A stretch of DNA of 64,000 nucleotides from the NCBI GenBank assembly GCA_943912255.1, contig CALTTP010000007.1:59121-123120 (forward strand), given 5' to 3'. Every line of letters starts with the position of its first letter. Position 1 is the stretch's first letter. Positions 26,496 through 35,231 of this stretch are shown here, piece by piece. Position numbers and translations under genes: made by a program. The DNA comes from an uncultured Peptoniphilaceae bacterium (GTDB lineage Bacteria; Bacillota; Clostridia; Tissierellales; Peptoniphilaceae). Under the pieces are notes generated by a model. That model saw nothing but the letters and a program-made list of their open reading frames with translations. It was not told the DNA's origin and did not search any database.

Positions 26496-27557
26496 ATGAA
26501 GGATGGCTTAAATTTTTTACATATGGATTTAGATGCTTTTTTCGCTTCAGTAGAGGAACTGGACAACCCAAAGTTAAAGGGACGTCCCATGGTAGTTGGC
26601 GGAAGGAGTGAAAGAGGCATTGTCACAACTGCAAACTATGAAGCTAGAAAGTACGGCCTTCACTCTGCTATGCCCATATTTATGGCAAAAAAACTCTGCC
26701 CTCAGGTTATCATCGTACCAACAAGGCACGAAAGGTATCAAGAAAAAAGCTCTGAAGTCTTTAAAATAATGTCCAGCTACTCCAACTTAATTGAAAAGAT
26801 GTCCATTGATGAAGCCTGTTTGGATATTAGTCACCTGGAAGAAAATCCTGTAAAGCTTGCTAAGAGAATCCAAGAAGAGGTCTTTCGAAAGACTGGACTT
26901 ACTTTATCCATTGGTATAAGCTATAATAAATCCCTAGCAAAACTTGCATCCGACTGGAATAAGCCCAAGGGCATATTTATAATAAGGAAGGAAATGATTC
27001 CTAGGATATTAGAGGACTTGCCTGTGGAAAAAATTGCAGGCGTGGGAGAAAAAACAAAGGAGAAACTAAATTCCTTTGGGGTATATAAAGTTAGAGATTT
27101 ACTTAAGCTTAGCCTTCCCCTACTTAAAAAACAATTCGGCAAGCTAGGAGAAGTAATCTACAATAGAGTTCGGGGAATAGACAATAGAAAAGTGGACAAC
27201 TCTAGAATTAGAAAGTCCTTGGGAATTGAGAGAACCTTCCCTAAGGATGTCACTTCCATGAATGAACTTATGGGATTTGTGAAGGAATTTAGTCTACTTT
27301 TATCTAGAGACCTAAATGATAGAAAGATAATGGGAAAGACCATAACCATAAAGCTTAAGTTTAACAATTTTGAAACAATTACCAGATCCATGACCTTGGA
27401 AAATGCCAGCTCTGACTTTGATGAAATCTATTTAAAAGCTGCCTTTCTAATTGATAATGTGGATATTAACCGGCCTGTAAGACTACTGGGAATAAGTGCA
27501 TCAAACCTTACAAATGCCGACTTCAATCAAATAGCTCTTTGGGATTACTATAACTGA
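26496..27557 (+). CDS. dinB: DNA polymerase IV (Y-family translesion polymerase)
   Basis: The 353-residue protein has the catalytic motif FLHMDLDAFFASVEE (residues 6-20; metal-binding Asp) and MSIDEACLDIS (Asp-Glu pair, ~100), VVGG, a helix-hairpin-helix thumb (GVGEKTKEKLNSFG) and a little-finger domain. DinB copies damaged DNA with low fidelity. I chose ATG 26496 with TTAGGTGATTTT upstream; a TATAAT (26473-26478) lies just before it, so upstream in-frame codons would be untranscribed. The C-terminal clamp-binding motif is not obvious. Confidence 0.92.
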   Translation: MKDGLNFLHMDLDAFFASVEELDNPKLKGRPMVVGGRSERGIVTTANYEARKYGLHSAMPIFMAKKLCPQVIIVPTRHERYQEKSSEVFKIMSSYSNLIEKMSIDEACLDISHLEENPVKLAKRIQEEVFRKTGLTLSIGISYNKSLAKLASDWNKPKGIFIIRKEMIPRILEDLPVEKIAGVGEKTKEKLNSFGVYKVRDLLKLSLPLLKKQFGKLGEVIYNRVRGIDNRKVDNSRIRKSLGIERTFPKDVTSMNELMGFVKEFSLLLSRDLNDRKIMGKTITIKLKFNNFETITRSMTLENASSDFDEIYLKAAFLIDNVDINRPVRLLGISASNLTNADFNQIALWDYYN

Positions 27558-27756
27558 TCACACTTTAAATGGACGTAATTAAATGTGTCTATTATAATAT
27601 GTTACTTTATTTATATGCTCCAATTGATTTCTTAGTCTTTAATTGGCCAAAATGACACTACGTGATAAATTAACAAAGTATTTAAAAGTTTCCCTTTTAT
27701 TGTCAAATATGTTACAATGTTTCTAGTGTCAAATGCGAAGAAAGGGAGGTTTGTGT

Positions 27757-28434
27757 ATGAAATTTATTCAAAAAAATGATTTGGAACACTTTATTAGAAA
27801 TTTTATATTGATGTCCTTTGGAACATTATTATTTGCAATAAGTGTAAATATGTTTTATGTTCCCTATAATCTTGTGTCCGGAGGGGTTACCGGAATCGCA
27901 GTAATATTAAAGCATTTCTTTGGTTTTACTGCTGAAAGCACAATTTTCTGGACTACTTTTCCACTACTTGCATTGAGTCTACTTTTACTTGGTAAGAAAT
28001 ATACAGTTAATACGATTTACTGTTCCTTCCTACTACCTGCGTTGGTAAAGTTGACAAAATTTTTACCTATTTTTACAGGATCTAAGCTCTTTGCAGCAAT
28101 ACTAGGTGGAATAATGGCCGGTCTAGGACTGGGTTTTGTGTTTAGAGCAGGAAGTTCTACTGGTGGTACAGCTATTTTGGAACAATCTTTAACCAACTAC
28201 ACCAAATTGCCTTTAAATATCTCTGTACTATTAATAGACGGATCCATAATTGTGGCTGGATTTTTTACTTTTGATTTTAAAACCGGTATATACTCAATTA
28301 TTTCTCTTCTATTTATGCAAGGTTTTGTAGGTCTAACTCAAAAATCAGTAAAAGAAGAATATAAGAAGACACACGAAAAAGAAGATAAACATGAGGATTT
28401 TATTTCTCAAACTAAATTGACAGAAAAAATTTAA
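27757..28434 (+). CDS. YitT-family membrane protein, short form
   Basis: The 225-residue protein has about five membrane helices and the family motifs YNLVSGGVTGIAVIL and GSSTGGTAILEQ, but it lacks the C-terminal DUF2179 domain of the YitT protein at 25410-26300 and ends in a charged tail. ATG 27757 follows GGAGGTTTGTGT. Role unknown. Confidence 0.85.
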   Translation: MKFIQKNDLEHFIRNFILMSFGTLLFAISVNMFYVPYNLVSGGVTGIAVILKHFFGFTAESTIFWTTFPLLALSLLLLGKKYTVNTIYCSFLLPALVKLTKFLPIFTGSKLFAAILGGIMAGLGLGFVFRAGSSTGGTAILEQSLTNYTKLPLNISVLLIDGSIIVAGFFTFDFKTGIYSIISLLFMQGFVGLTQKSVKEEYKKTHEKEDKHEDFISQTKLTEKI

Positions 28435-28669
28435 TATTTTTCTATATACGAGCAAATGAGAGGCCGTTATAAAGTATTTCCTTTGTACCGGCTTCTTTTG
28501 TTGTCCAGATAGGGTATAATAAAGATGTTATATGAGATTCTCTTTCAGTTGGTTCAATTTTTAATTTATGCTGAAAAAAGACGTTAAACCCTTACTTTTC
28601 GGTTAAATTAAATTGTAGATAACTGGAAAAGCATATGAACAATAATTACAAAATTATTAGGAGGTAAAA

Positions 28670-29704
28670 ATGGAAAGACTAAAAGAATTAGATTTTTTAG
28701 AAGAAATTTTAAATACTCCATCACCAAGTGGAGACACAGAAAAGGTTATGGGAATTGTTAGAAAGAGATTTGAAGACCTAGGCCTTGAAATCAAATTCAC
28801 AAATAAAAAAGCCATGATTGCAACTCTTAGAGGAGAATCTGACGAAAATCAATCTACCTTTGCTGCTCATGTGGATACCCTTGGACTTATGGTTAAAGAG
28901 ATAAAACCAAGTGGTAGACTTAAAACCACTTTAATCGGTGGATATGGATATTTTGCAGTTGAAGGGGAATATGTAACCATCTCCACTTTAGAAGGCAAGG
29001 AATATACAGGAACTTGTCTACATGAACAAACTTCAGTTCACGTTTATAAAGATGCAAAAACAGCACCTAGAGATTCAGAAACCATGGAAATAAGAATAGA
29101 CGAAGAAACAGAATCCAAGGAAGACACTGAGAAACTTGGAATAAATGTAGGTGACTATATATATCTAGACTCTAGAACTCAAATTACAGATTCTGGATTT
29201 GTAAAATCAAGACATCTTGACGACAAGGCCTGTGTTTACATCCTATACATGATTGCAAAACACTTTGTAGACAACAATATTAAACCAAAGCATACATTGA
29301 ACTTCTTTATATCAAACTATGAAGAAATTGGACATGGGGCAAGTACTGGTATTCCAAAAGAAACCGACGAATTTATCGTAGTGGACATGGCTGCACCAGG
29401 AACAGGACAAAGCTCCTCAGAATACGCATGTACAGTTTGTGCAAAGGACTCCACAGGACCTTATGACCTAGAACTAAAGAGAAGACTTGTAAGAATTGCA
29501 AAAGAAAATAACATCGATTGTAAATTGGACATCTATCCATACTATGGCTCCGATGGAACAGCTGCCCTTCATGCAGGAGAAGACCTTAGAGTAGCACTTA
29601 TTGGACCTGGTGTTGATGCTTCCCACGCAATGGAAAGAACACATTTTAAAGGCGTACAAGCAAGTATTGATCTATGTATTAAGTATATAGAGGATAAGGA
29701 GTAA
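28670..29704 (+). CDS. M42-family metallo-aminopeptidase
   Basis: The 344-residue protein is an M42 peptidase: AAHVDTLGLMV (metal-binding His and catalytic Asp, ~residue 62), SRHLDDKACVY (bridging Asp, ~183), NYEEIGHGAS (catalytic and metal-binding Glu residues, ~221), and a terminal SHAMERTHFKG (metal-binding His). M42 enzymes form tetrahedral cytoplasmic particles that trim peptides to amino acids, consistent with amino-acid-fermenting metabolism. The start follows AGGAGGTAAAA. A TATAAT near 28517 suggests a leader of about 150 bases. Confidence 0.9.
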   Translation: MERLKELDFLEEILNTPSPSGDTEKVMGIVRKRFEDLGLEIKFTNKKAMIATLRGESDENQSTFAAHVDTLGLMVKEIKPSGRLKTTLIGGYGYFAVEGEYVTISTLEGKEYTGTCLHEQTSVHVYKDAKTAPRDSETMEIRIDEETESKEDTEKLGINVGDYIYLDSRTQITDSGFVKSRHLDDKACVYILYMIAKHFVDNNIKPKHTLNFFISNYEEIGHGASTGIPKETDEFIVVDMAAPGTGQSSSEYACTVCAKDSTGPYDLELKRRLVRIAKENNIDCKLDIYPYYGSDGTAALHAGEDLRVALIGPGVDASHAMERTHFKGVQASIDLCIKYIEDKE

Positions 29705-30120
29705 GGGATTTGCAATCCCTTTTACCCTGCTGCCTACCGGCAGGGATGTTGTTCGAAGTTTTATAAACTTCACAAACTATTATGGAATCTTTAATTTTCT
29801 TTTTAAACCTAGGAGGGGACTAAGGAACGCTAACGCTTCCTTTTGATCCTTAGTTTTGATTGCGTCTTCGAAGTTTTATAAACTTCGGGAAATTAATATT
29901 ATTTAAAATTGTTCTTTTTCAACCTTAAGGGAGAGGCCTAAGGACACGTTTCGTATGTTTCCTAACGGCCTCTCCCTTAAAAACCCTCTCCCTCTTACCC
30001 TCCCAACAATTTAGGGACTAGCCGTCCCTAAAAACCCTGCTGTAAAAGAGGTAGGAAAGCTGCGGGCTTTCCTTCAAAAAAGTCTCACTTCCAACTGCAA
30101 GCTTCTCACCTCTCATTTAA
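29704..30120 (+). repeat. composite palindromic intergenic repeat, copy 6
   Basis: Contains CGAAGTTTtaTAAACTTC hairpins, GGAACGCTAACGCTTCC, the TTAAGGGAGAGGCC/GGCCTCTCCCTTAA palindrome (29932-29985), GACTAGCCGTCCCTAAAAACC and GTAGGAAAGCTGCGGGCTTTCC. It begins at the stop codon of the M42 peptidase gene and holds no gene. Confidence 0.85.
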
Positions 30121-30212
30121 TGAGTGCTTGATTATCAAAAGAAAAGGTTTACAAAAATTGTTTTTTATGGTATTATATTGGTATCAAGATATTTTTTTAT
30201 TTGCCTCCACAT

Positions 30213-30246
30213 AAAAAATCGAGTAATAGTTCTACTCGATTTTTTA
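30213..30246 (-). terminator. terminator of the hemerythrin/hcp cluster
   Basis: AAAATCGAGTA and TACTCGATTTT pair around 7 bases with A- and T-runs outside, just past the hemerythrin stop codon. Confidence 0.8.
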
Positions 30247-30254
30247 TATTTCTA

Positions 30255-30803
30255 TTATTTTAATATCTTTTTTTGAAGTTTTTCTTTTCTTTTTATCTCA
30301 CTTTTGTCTTCTTCCTGCCTTTTTATAGTTTCTTCTTCTACAAGTTCTATCACTTCTTTTGGGAGATTTTTCTCTCCGAAGGGATATACTACTGTATTTT
30401 CTTTTTCTATATGCATTCGTAGCAGGTTTACGTAAGACATGGTGTAAGATATTATTTGCAATTTGTCTTTAATATCTCCTTGGGTTTTAAAGGTGTCTAA
30501 ATGCTTTTCAAGTTCTGTTACATAATGTCTGCCCATTTGATGTTCTACCAACATTCCGCTATTAATAAGTTTTTGTGCTGGTAGCCCTAGGTTTTCTGTC
30601 ATATATTTAAAGAGGATTTCCTCTTCTTTCATATGATGAACTTTGTCTGCAAAATCCCTTATAAACTCAATGGAGTTTTGAAAAAATTCATAATCTATCT
30701 CAGATCCTTCTAGTATTTTAACACTTTCGTCTTCAAGTCTATCTAATAGACGGGAGATTTCTTCATGTTCTTTTACTAGAATCTCTATGCTTTTCATCCC
30801 CAT
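30255..30803 (-). CDS. hemerythrin-domain protein
   Basis: The 182-residue protein is a four-helix hemerythrin-like domain: VKEHEEISRLLDRL (His13), FADKVHHMKEEEILF (His near 57 and Glu), VEHQMGRHYVTELEKH (~88-103), and LRMHIEKENTVVYPF (~132-146), giving the diiron ligands. Such proteins bind oxygen or nitric oxide or repair iron-sulfur clusters (compare RIC/YtfE). It has two bases between it and the DUF1858 gene, and lies below hcp, so a nitrosative or oxidative stress role is likely by context. Confidence 0.85.
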   Translation of the reverse strand: MGMKSIEILVKEHEEISRLLDRLEDESVKILEGSEIDYEFFQNSIEFIRDFADKVHHMKEEEILFKYMTENLGLPAQKLINSGMLVEHQMGRHYVTELEKHLDTFKTQGDIKDKLQIISYTMSYVNLLRMHIEKENTVVYPFGEKNLPKEVIELVEEETIKRQEEDKSEIKRKEKLQKKILK

Positions 30804-30804
30804 A

Positions 30805-31014
30805 CTATTTTGCCGCTTCTACTGCTTTGTTTAATTCTTCAACTAGTGCATCAGCGTCAATTCCATGAACCATAGCTGCTTCTGCTATTGTCTCTGCTTG
30901 AGATGCAGGGCAACCTAGGCAGTGCATACCAATTCCCATAAGAACAGGTGCTGTTTCAGGAAATTGAGCAACAAGTTGACCAATTAACATGTCTTTGTCG
31001 ATTACCTTATCCAT
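30805..31014 (-). CDS. DUF1858 protein, hybrid-cluster/ScdA-like N-terminal domain
   Basis: The 69-residue protein is one DUF1858 domain: DMLIGQLVAQFPETAPVLMGIGMHCLGCPASQ, with the conserved C-x-x-C (HCLGC). The domain is found alone in anaerobes and fused to the N-terminus of RIC/ScdA di-iron repair proteins, where it and hemerythrin act together. Here the two parts are encoded as neighbours, which supports a joint function. Ribosome site GGAGG at ~31022. Confidence 0.88.
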   Translation of the reverse strand: MDKVIDKDMLIGQLVAQFPETAPVLMGIGMHCLGCPASQAETIAEAAMVHGIDADALVEELNKAVEAAK

Positions 31015-31071
31015 TTTCTTGCCTCCTTTACCAGTCTTTCTAACAATATTATATCATCAAATTCCAACATA

Positions 31072-32700
31072 TTAAATTAAAGTAGCCATATCTTCTTCAA
31101 CTGTTGATATAGGCGCCAATTTAAATCTATCCACTAGTACTTTAGCAACATTTTCTGATAAAAATGCTGGAAGTGTAGGTCCTAAATGGATATTTTTTAT
31201 CCCTAATGACAAGAGAGCCAATAAGACTATTACCGCCTTTTGTTCATACCAAGCAATATTATACGCTATTGGTAGCTCATTTATATCATCTAGTCCAAAA
31301 GCTTCCTTTAATTTAAGAGCAATAACTGCTAGAGAGTAGGAGTCATTACATTGTCCAGCATCTAACACTCTTGGAATTCCGTCAATGTCTCCTAAATTCA
31401 GCTTATTATACCTATACTTTGCACAACCTGCTGTTAAGATTACACTGTCCTTTGGCAAGGCTTTTGCAAAGTCTGTATAGTAATTTCTACCCCTTTGTCT
31501 GCCATCACAACCACCCATAACTATAAACTTTTTGATTTTACCAGATTTTACAGCATCAATAATCTTGTCCTGTAGTTTAAGTACTTGATTGTGGGCAAAT
31601 CCACCAACAATCTCTCCCTTCTCAATTTCCATAGGAGGATTGCATCTCTTTGCATGTTCAATTATTTCCCTAAAGTCTTTTTCTTCTCCTATTTTACCAT
31701 CAATATGTTTACAACCTGTAAAGCCTGCAGCTCCTGTGGTATAAACTCTGTCCTTGTATTCATCAAGAGGCGGAACTATACAGTTTGTAGTAAATAGTAT
31801 GGGACCATTGAAAGTTTCAAATTCTTCCCTTTGATTCCACCAGGAAGAACCATAATTTCCAACAAAATGACTATATTTCTTAAACTTTGGATAGTAATTA
31901 GCTGGCAACATCTCACTATGAGTGTACACATCCACACCTGTTCCTTCCGTTTGTCTAAGAAGCATTTCCATATCCTTTAAATCATGACCTGAGATTAAAA
32001 TTCCAGGATTATTTCTAACTCCTATATTGACCTTTGTAATTTCTGGATTACCATAATTTGAAGTATTGGCCTTATCCAGTAAAGCCATGCCCTTTACTCC
32101 ATGTTCTCCAGTTTCTAAAACCAAGCTGATTAATTCATCTACTGGGAGTTCCTTTAAGGTGTCAGATAGTGCCCTTTGGATAAAAGAATCAATTTCTTTA
32201 TCTACTTCCCCTAGCACTTCACCATGGACAATATAAGCACAAAGTCCCTTTATCCCATAGATTACAAGTTCCCTTAAAGATCTTATATCTGGATCTTCTG
32301 TGCTTAAAACACCTACTTCTTTTGCTTTTAAATTCCAGTTTTTTCTGTCATTATCATCATAAAGACTAGCTTCAGGAAGATAGGTGTCCTTTGATAATAG
32401 ATTTCTCAATTCCCTTGCCGTATCAATGGTCATTTCTATCCTATTATCAATGGCATTTTCATCGAAATTTGCATTGGTAATAGTTGTAAAAAGGTTGTGA
32501 TTAATCAAACTATTGATCTTTTGAGGTACAACAGTTCCCTGACTTCTAAGATTTGTAGTGATATATGCCAAACCCTTAGTAACCCAAATAAGTAAGTCCT
32601 GCTTATTGGCAACTTCTGGCCTTTTACCACACATCCCAGAATTCATACAACCCACATTGTTATTTGCTTCCTGACATTGATAACAAAACATATTATTCAT
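31072..32700 (-). CDS. hcp: hybrid cluster protein (hydroxylamine/NO reductase)
   Basis: The 542-residue protein carries the N-terminal iron-sulfur motif FCYQCQEANNNVGCMNSGMC (C-x2-C-x8-C-x5-C) and the hybrid-cluster ligands in the C-terminal half: TNCIVPP, FTGCKH, GGCDGRQRGRNYY, TAGCAKYRYNKLN and DAGQCNDSYS. Hcp reduces nitric oxide or hydroxylamine in anaerobes. The promoter has a TACAAT -10 and a 14-base palindrome at -41.5, so activation by the Crp/Fnr-family regulator encoded just upstream is likely. DUF1858 and hemerythrin genes follow in the same direction. Confidence 0.95.
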   Translation of the reverse strand: MNNMFCYQCQEANNNVGCMNSGMCGKRPEVANKQDLLIWVTKGLAYITTNLRSQGTVVPQKINSLINHNLFTTITNANFDENAIDNRIEMTIDTARELRNLLSKDTYLPEASLYDDNDRKNWNLKAKEVGVLSTEDPDIRSLRELVIYGIKGLCAYIVHGEVLGEVDKEIDSFIQRALSDTLKELPVDELISLVLETGEHGVKGMALLDKANTSNYGNPEITKVNIGVRNNPGILISGHDLKDMEMLLRQTEGTGVDVYTHSEMLPANYYPKFKKYSHFVGNYGSSWWNQREEFETFNGPILFTTNCIVPPLDEYKDRVYTTGAAGFTGCKHIDGKIGEEKDFREIIEHAKRCNPPMEIEKGEIVGGFAHNQVLKLQDKIIDAVKSGKIKKFIVMGGCDGRQRGRNYYTDFAKALPKDSVILTAGCAKYRYNKLNLGDIDGIPRVLDAGQCNDSYSLAVIALKLKEAFGLDDINELPIAYNIAWYEQKAVIVLLALLSLGIKNIHLGPTLPAFLSENVAKVLVDRFKLAPISTVEEDMATLI

Positions 32701-32728
32701 TTTACTGCCCCCTTCTTAAGATAAGTCT

Positions 32729-32770
32729 ATTGTACTATCCCTTAAAAAGAGTTTCCGTAACAATTGTTAC
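32729..32770 (-). promoter_or_regulatory. hcp promoter with Crp/Fnr-type operator at -41.5
   Basis: GTAACAATTGTTAC (32757-32770) is a perfect 14-base palindrome centred 41-42 bases before the start predicted from the TACAAT -10 box (32729-32734). This is the class II activator position. There is no good -35 box, as expected of an activator-dependent promoter. The site lies at the end of the regulator gene. Confidence 0.65.
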
Positions 32771-32771
32771 A

Positions 32772-33425
32772 TTATAAAAATTTACTTAACTTTTCCCTAT
32801 GGATTATAATTTTATTACCTTTGACATCAATAAGGTCCTCCCTTTTCATTTTCATGATTTCACGAGAGATAGACGGTCTTGCAACCCCTAAAAAGTCTGC
32901 AAGTTCTTCACGATTAAATTCTAAGACTAAATTTTTATCAGAAGCTTTCATTAAGAAAAATCTAGATAACTTTTCCCTAAGGGTCTTAGCAGACTGGACC
33001 AATAGCTTTTGGTTTAGATAAAAAGCCTTTTGAGATAAAATAAGTAGCATATTATTTATAACCTTAGAATTATGAAACTCCTTATTTTCCATTACAAAGG
33101 CATTTTTGGGAATTTTGCAAATTTTTGTTTCAATATCGGCGACACAGCTATAGTCATAGGCCCTTGGAGACAAGTAGAGATAAACCTCTCCAAATACCGT
33201 TCCAGATTTAGTAAAACGATTCACAATAGAACGCTGACCATTAAGAGAAATATTTTCCACCACAACAGAACCCTCTTCTAAAATGAATAGATATTGAGGA
33301 ATGCCCCCTTGAGAAAAAATTTCTTCACCAACTTTATAATAGGCAGTAAAACCACCGTTGTTTTTTATAAATTCAGTTATATCACTTTCAGATAGACCTC
33401 GAAAGAGATCAGAAGTCGTTAGCAT
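32772..33425 (-). CDS. Crp/Fnr-family transcription regulator (HcpR-like by context)
   Basis: The 217-residue protein has a cyclic-nucleotide-type sensor domain (residues ~10-125, with EEGSVVVENISLNGQRSIVNRF) and a winged-helix Crp DNA-binding domain (~145-217; NREELADFLGVARPSISREIMKMKREDLI). There is no N-terminal Fe-S cysteine cluster as in Fnr. It precedes hcp in the same direction, 71 bases away. In clostridia HcpR controls hcp, and that role is my inference. A TATAAT lies upstream (33457-33462), and an inverted repeat ACAAAT-N4-ATTTGT (33437-33452) covers its transcript start. Confidence 0.87.
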   Translation of the reverse strand: MLTTSDLFRGLSESDITEFIKNNGGFTAYYKVGEEIFSQGGIPQYLFILEEGSVVVENISLNGQRSIVNRFTKSGTVFGEVYLYLSPRAYDYSCVADIETKICKIPKNAFVMENKEFHNSKVINNMLLILSQKAFYLNQKLLVQSAKTLREKLSRFFLMKASDKNLVLEFNREELADFLGVARPSISREIMKMKREDLIDVKGNKIIIHREKLSKFL

Positions 33426-33436
33426 TTTGCCACCTC

Positions 33437-33482
33437 ACAAATATAGATTTGTAGTTATTATACCCACTTGAATAGAAGTGGG
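33437..33482 (-). promoter_or_regulatory. promoter region of the Crp/Fnr-family gene
   Basis: TATAAT at 33457-33462 (minus strand) is flanked by two inverted repeats: ACAAAT-N4-ATTTGT downstream (33437-33452) and CCCACTT-N6-AAGTGGG upstream (33463-33482). No consensus -35 box. The two palindromes may be operators. Confidence 0.4.
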
Positions 33483-33522
33483 TAGTGAGAAGTTAGAAGT
33501 GAGAGAAAAAACAACCTTTTTT

Positions 33523-33624
33523 AATCGGGCACTCAGCTCCATATAACTCTTTTTATTTTGCAGTAACACAGACAAAGAATAGAAATAACTAACTACTCTA
33601 TATTTTTGACTGAGTGCGGGAACC
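33523..33624. repeat. GCACTCA-family element
   Basis: About 100 bases bounded by AATCGGGCACTCAG (33523-33536) and CTGAGTGCGGGAACC (33610-33624), imperfect inverted ends. The clearest example of the family. Confidence 0.55.
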
Positions 33625-33720
33625 CTTCCAACGATTTAGGGATGCCTGTCGAGCAATCATGTTTGAGCGCTTGTAAAACCCTACTTAAAAAGATGTAGGA
33701 AACCGTTGGATTTCCTCAGA
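33625..33720 (+). repeat. fragment of the composite palindromic repeat
   Basis: CTTCCAACGATTTAGGGA, TAAAACCCTACTT and GTAGGAAACCGTTGGATTTCC recall the 3' part of the other copies. No gene. Confidence 0.5.
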
Positions 33721-33815
33721 AAATTCACTTCCTAATATACTTTATTATTGTACTTATATTATTTTTAATTTAAAAACCAAAGGCAAGTTTAATTGCCTTT
33801 GGTTAACATCTTTAT

Positions 33816-34166
33816 TTATCCAGTTTTTACAGTACTTCCCATTAGCTTAACTTTTCTTTTTCCTACAATATATGCATACACAAAACCACCGATAGCCATA
33901 ATTAACCTTGAAAGTCCATTTGGAAGTTTTATCAGTGGTATAACTATTACCCAAATGGTAAATAGCATATCCCAATAGACTAATTTTGTCTTATACTTGG
34001 TAAATAATTTGTTGTTTTTGATTGATAATAAAATTAAGGGAACAACAAAAAGCAGAATCCAATATGCTTTCATAGAATCTTGTTTGTTTAAGTTGCTATA
34101 AAAACCAACACTTGCTGATATCATAAGGACATATAGAGAAATATTTAGCTTGTTAATAATTCTCAT
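33816..34166 (-). CDS. small membrane protein next to a bacteriocin-like gene (possible immunity protein)
   Basis: The 116-residue product has four predicted membrane helices (about residues 8-26, 35-52, 63-82 and 88-106) and a basic C-terminus. I recognise no family. ATG 34166 is preferred; an in-frame TTG at 34190 would overlap the upstream gene, whose stop is at 34177. The tight spacing shows a shared transcript with the secreted alanine/glycine-rich protein before it. Small polytopic proteins beside bacteriocin genes often give self-immunity; that role here is inference only. Confidence 0.6.
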   Translation of the reverse strand: MRIINKLNISLYVLMISASVGFYSNLNKQDSMKAYWILLFVVPLILLSIKNNKLFTKYKTKLVYWDMLFTIWVIVIPLIKLPNGLSRLIMAIGGFVYAYIVGKRKVKLMGSTVKTG

Positions 34167-34176
34167 ATAAACACCA

Positions 34177-34758
34177 TTAATAATACCCAATATCTAATGG
34201 AGGGTATGATGCTACAGGTTTAATATATATTCCTCTATTTGTGGCTAAAGCATATGTGACTCTTCTACATAATTCAGCTAGAGATGGTGCAGCTGCCATA
34301 GCTGCTGGTCCTGCACTTGCCGCCGTGGATAGAACAGCAAACGTACCAGCTTGTAGATCAGAATTTGAAATGTACAACGTTCGATTTGAAACGTGAAAAT
34401 TAGGCGTTAACAAATTATCCTCATTTGATTCATACTTCGCTATTTTTCTGTTCAATACAGTCTCGGAAAGTTTTTTATATTCTTCCTGAGTAAAATTATA
34501 ATCTCTTAATAATTGTTCTTTCGTGAGTGATATTTTTATAGTTTCATCTTCGATATAATAAAATTCGCCTACTGATACTACTTTCCGCAAATACGCATTT
34601 ATTTTACTATCTTCAACTAACTCTTTTGAATAATGAATAGGTCCCTTATTTCTAAAACATTTTTGAGTTGTTTCTGCATATATATAATTGTTAAAAACAG
34701 AAAAAATTAATGTAAATAGCAATGTAAAATTAATAATTGGTATAATTTTATTTTTCAT
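34177..34758 (-). CDS. secreted protein with hydrophobic Ala/Gly-rich C-terminus (bacteriocin-like)
   Basis: The 193-residue product has a signal peptide of about 29 residues (ending near YIYAETT), a charged middle part rich in Lys, Glu and Tyr, and a C-terminal segment (~residues 132-193) that is hydrophobic and small-residue-rich: AGTFAVLSTAASAGPAAMA followed by APSLAELCRRVTYALATNRG. The layout (export signal, long charged region, terminal membrane-active segment) resembles precursors of some large unmodified bacteriocins, but I cannot name a family. It is followed by a four-helix membrane protein. The ATG has AAAGGAAAATAGA before it. Confidence 0.6.
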   Translation of the reverse strand: MKNKIIPIINFTLLFTLIFSVFNNYIYAETTQKCFRNKGPIHYSKELVEDSKINAYLRKVVSVGEFYYIEDETIKISLTKEQLLRDYNFTQEEYKKLSETVLNRKIAKYESNEDNLLTPNFHVSNRTLYISNSDLQAGTFAVLSTAASAGPAAMAAAPSLAELCRRVTYALATNRGIYIKPVASYPPLDIGYY

Positions 34759-35157
34759 TCTATTTTCCTTTCTTGTTCTTATACAAGTGATTCTCCTACT
34801 AGTCTCTACTTTCTCTTAGCGTTTTTAAGTTTTACTTATTCAAATAAGAATCAAACAACATTTAAAGTTTCTATTTGTACTGTATACAAATTTTACTTTA
34901 AGATCTCTTTACTTTGCTTCAAGCAAGGGCATGGTAGCTTAATTAAATATTTTTAAACTTTCGACCTCCTATTTATTTGCAATATTCATCTCCTATTTGT
35001 CTTAAATATAATATATCAATAATTTTTTGTCAACTTTACTAATTAAGTTGAGTTCGTGATTACCTTTATGTACAATCACACATTTCAAAAAACCACCAGC
35101 GTTCAATGATTGTCTAATTTGATATTTATTTATGTTTTTAAATAGATATGGATTACT
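34759..35157. other. gap between divergent secreted-protein and peroxiredoxin genes
   Basis: About 400 bases, AT-rich. I see no gene or strong hairpin. A TATAAG on the minus strand near 34780 could serve the bacteriocin-like gene, without a clear -35 box. Confidence 0.35.
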
Positions 35158-35185
35158 TTGAAACGATTCCATTTTAGTGTATAAT
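35158..35185 (+). promoter_or_regulatory. promoter of the peroxiredoxin gene
   Basis: TTGAAA (35158-35163) and TATAAT (35180-35185) with 16 bases between. The leader would be about 40 bases and includes AAGGAG. No PerR-type palindrome is evident. Confidence 0.75.
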
Positions 35186-35231
35186 ACAAATTGAGGGAAA
35201 ACCTCAAATATTTTACAAGGAGATTTGAAAA

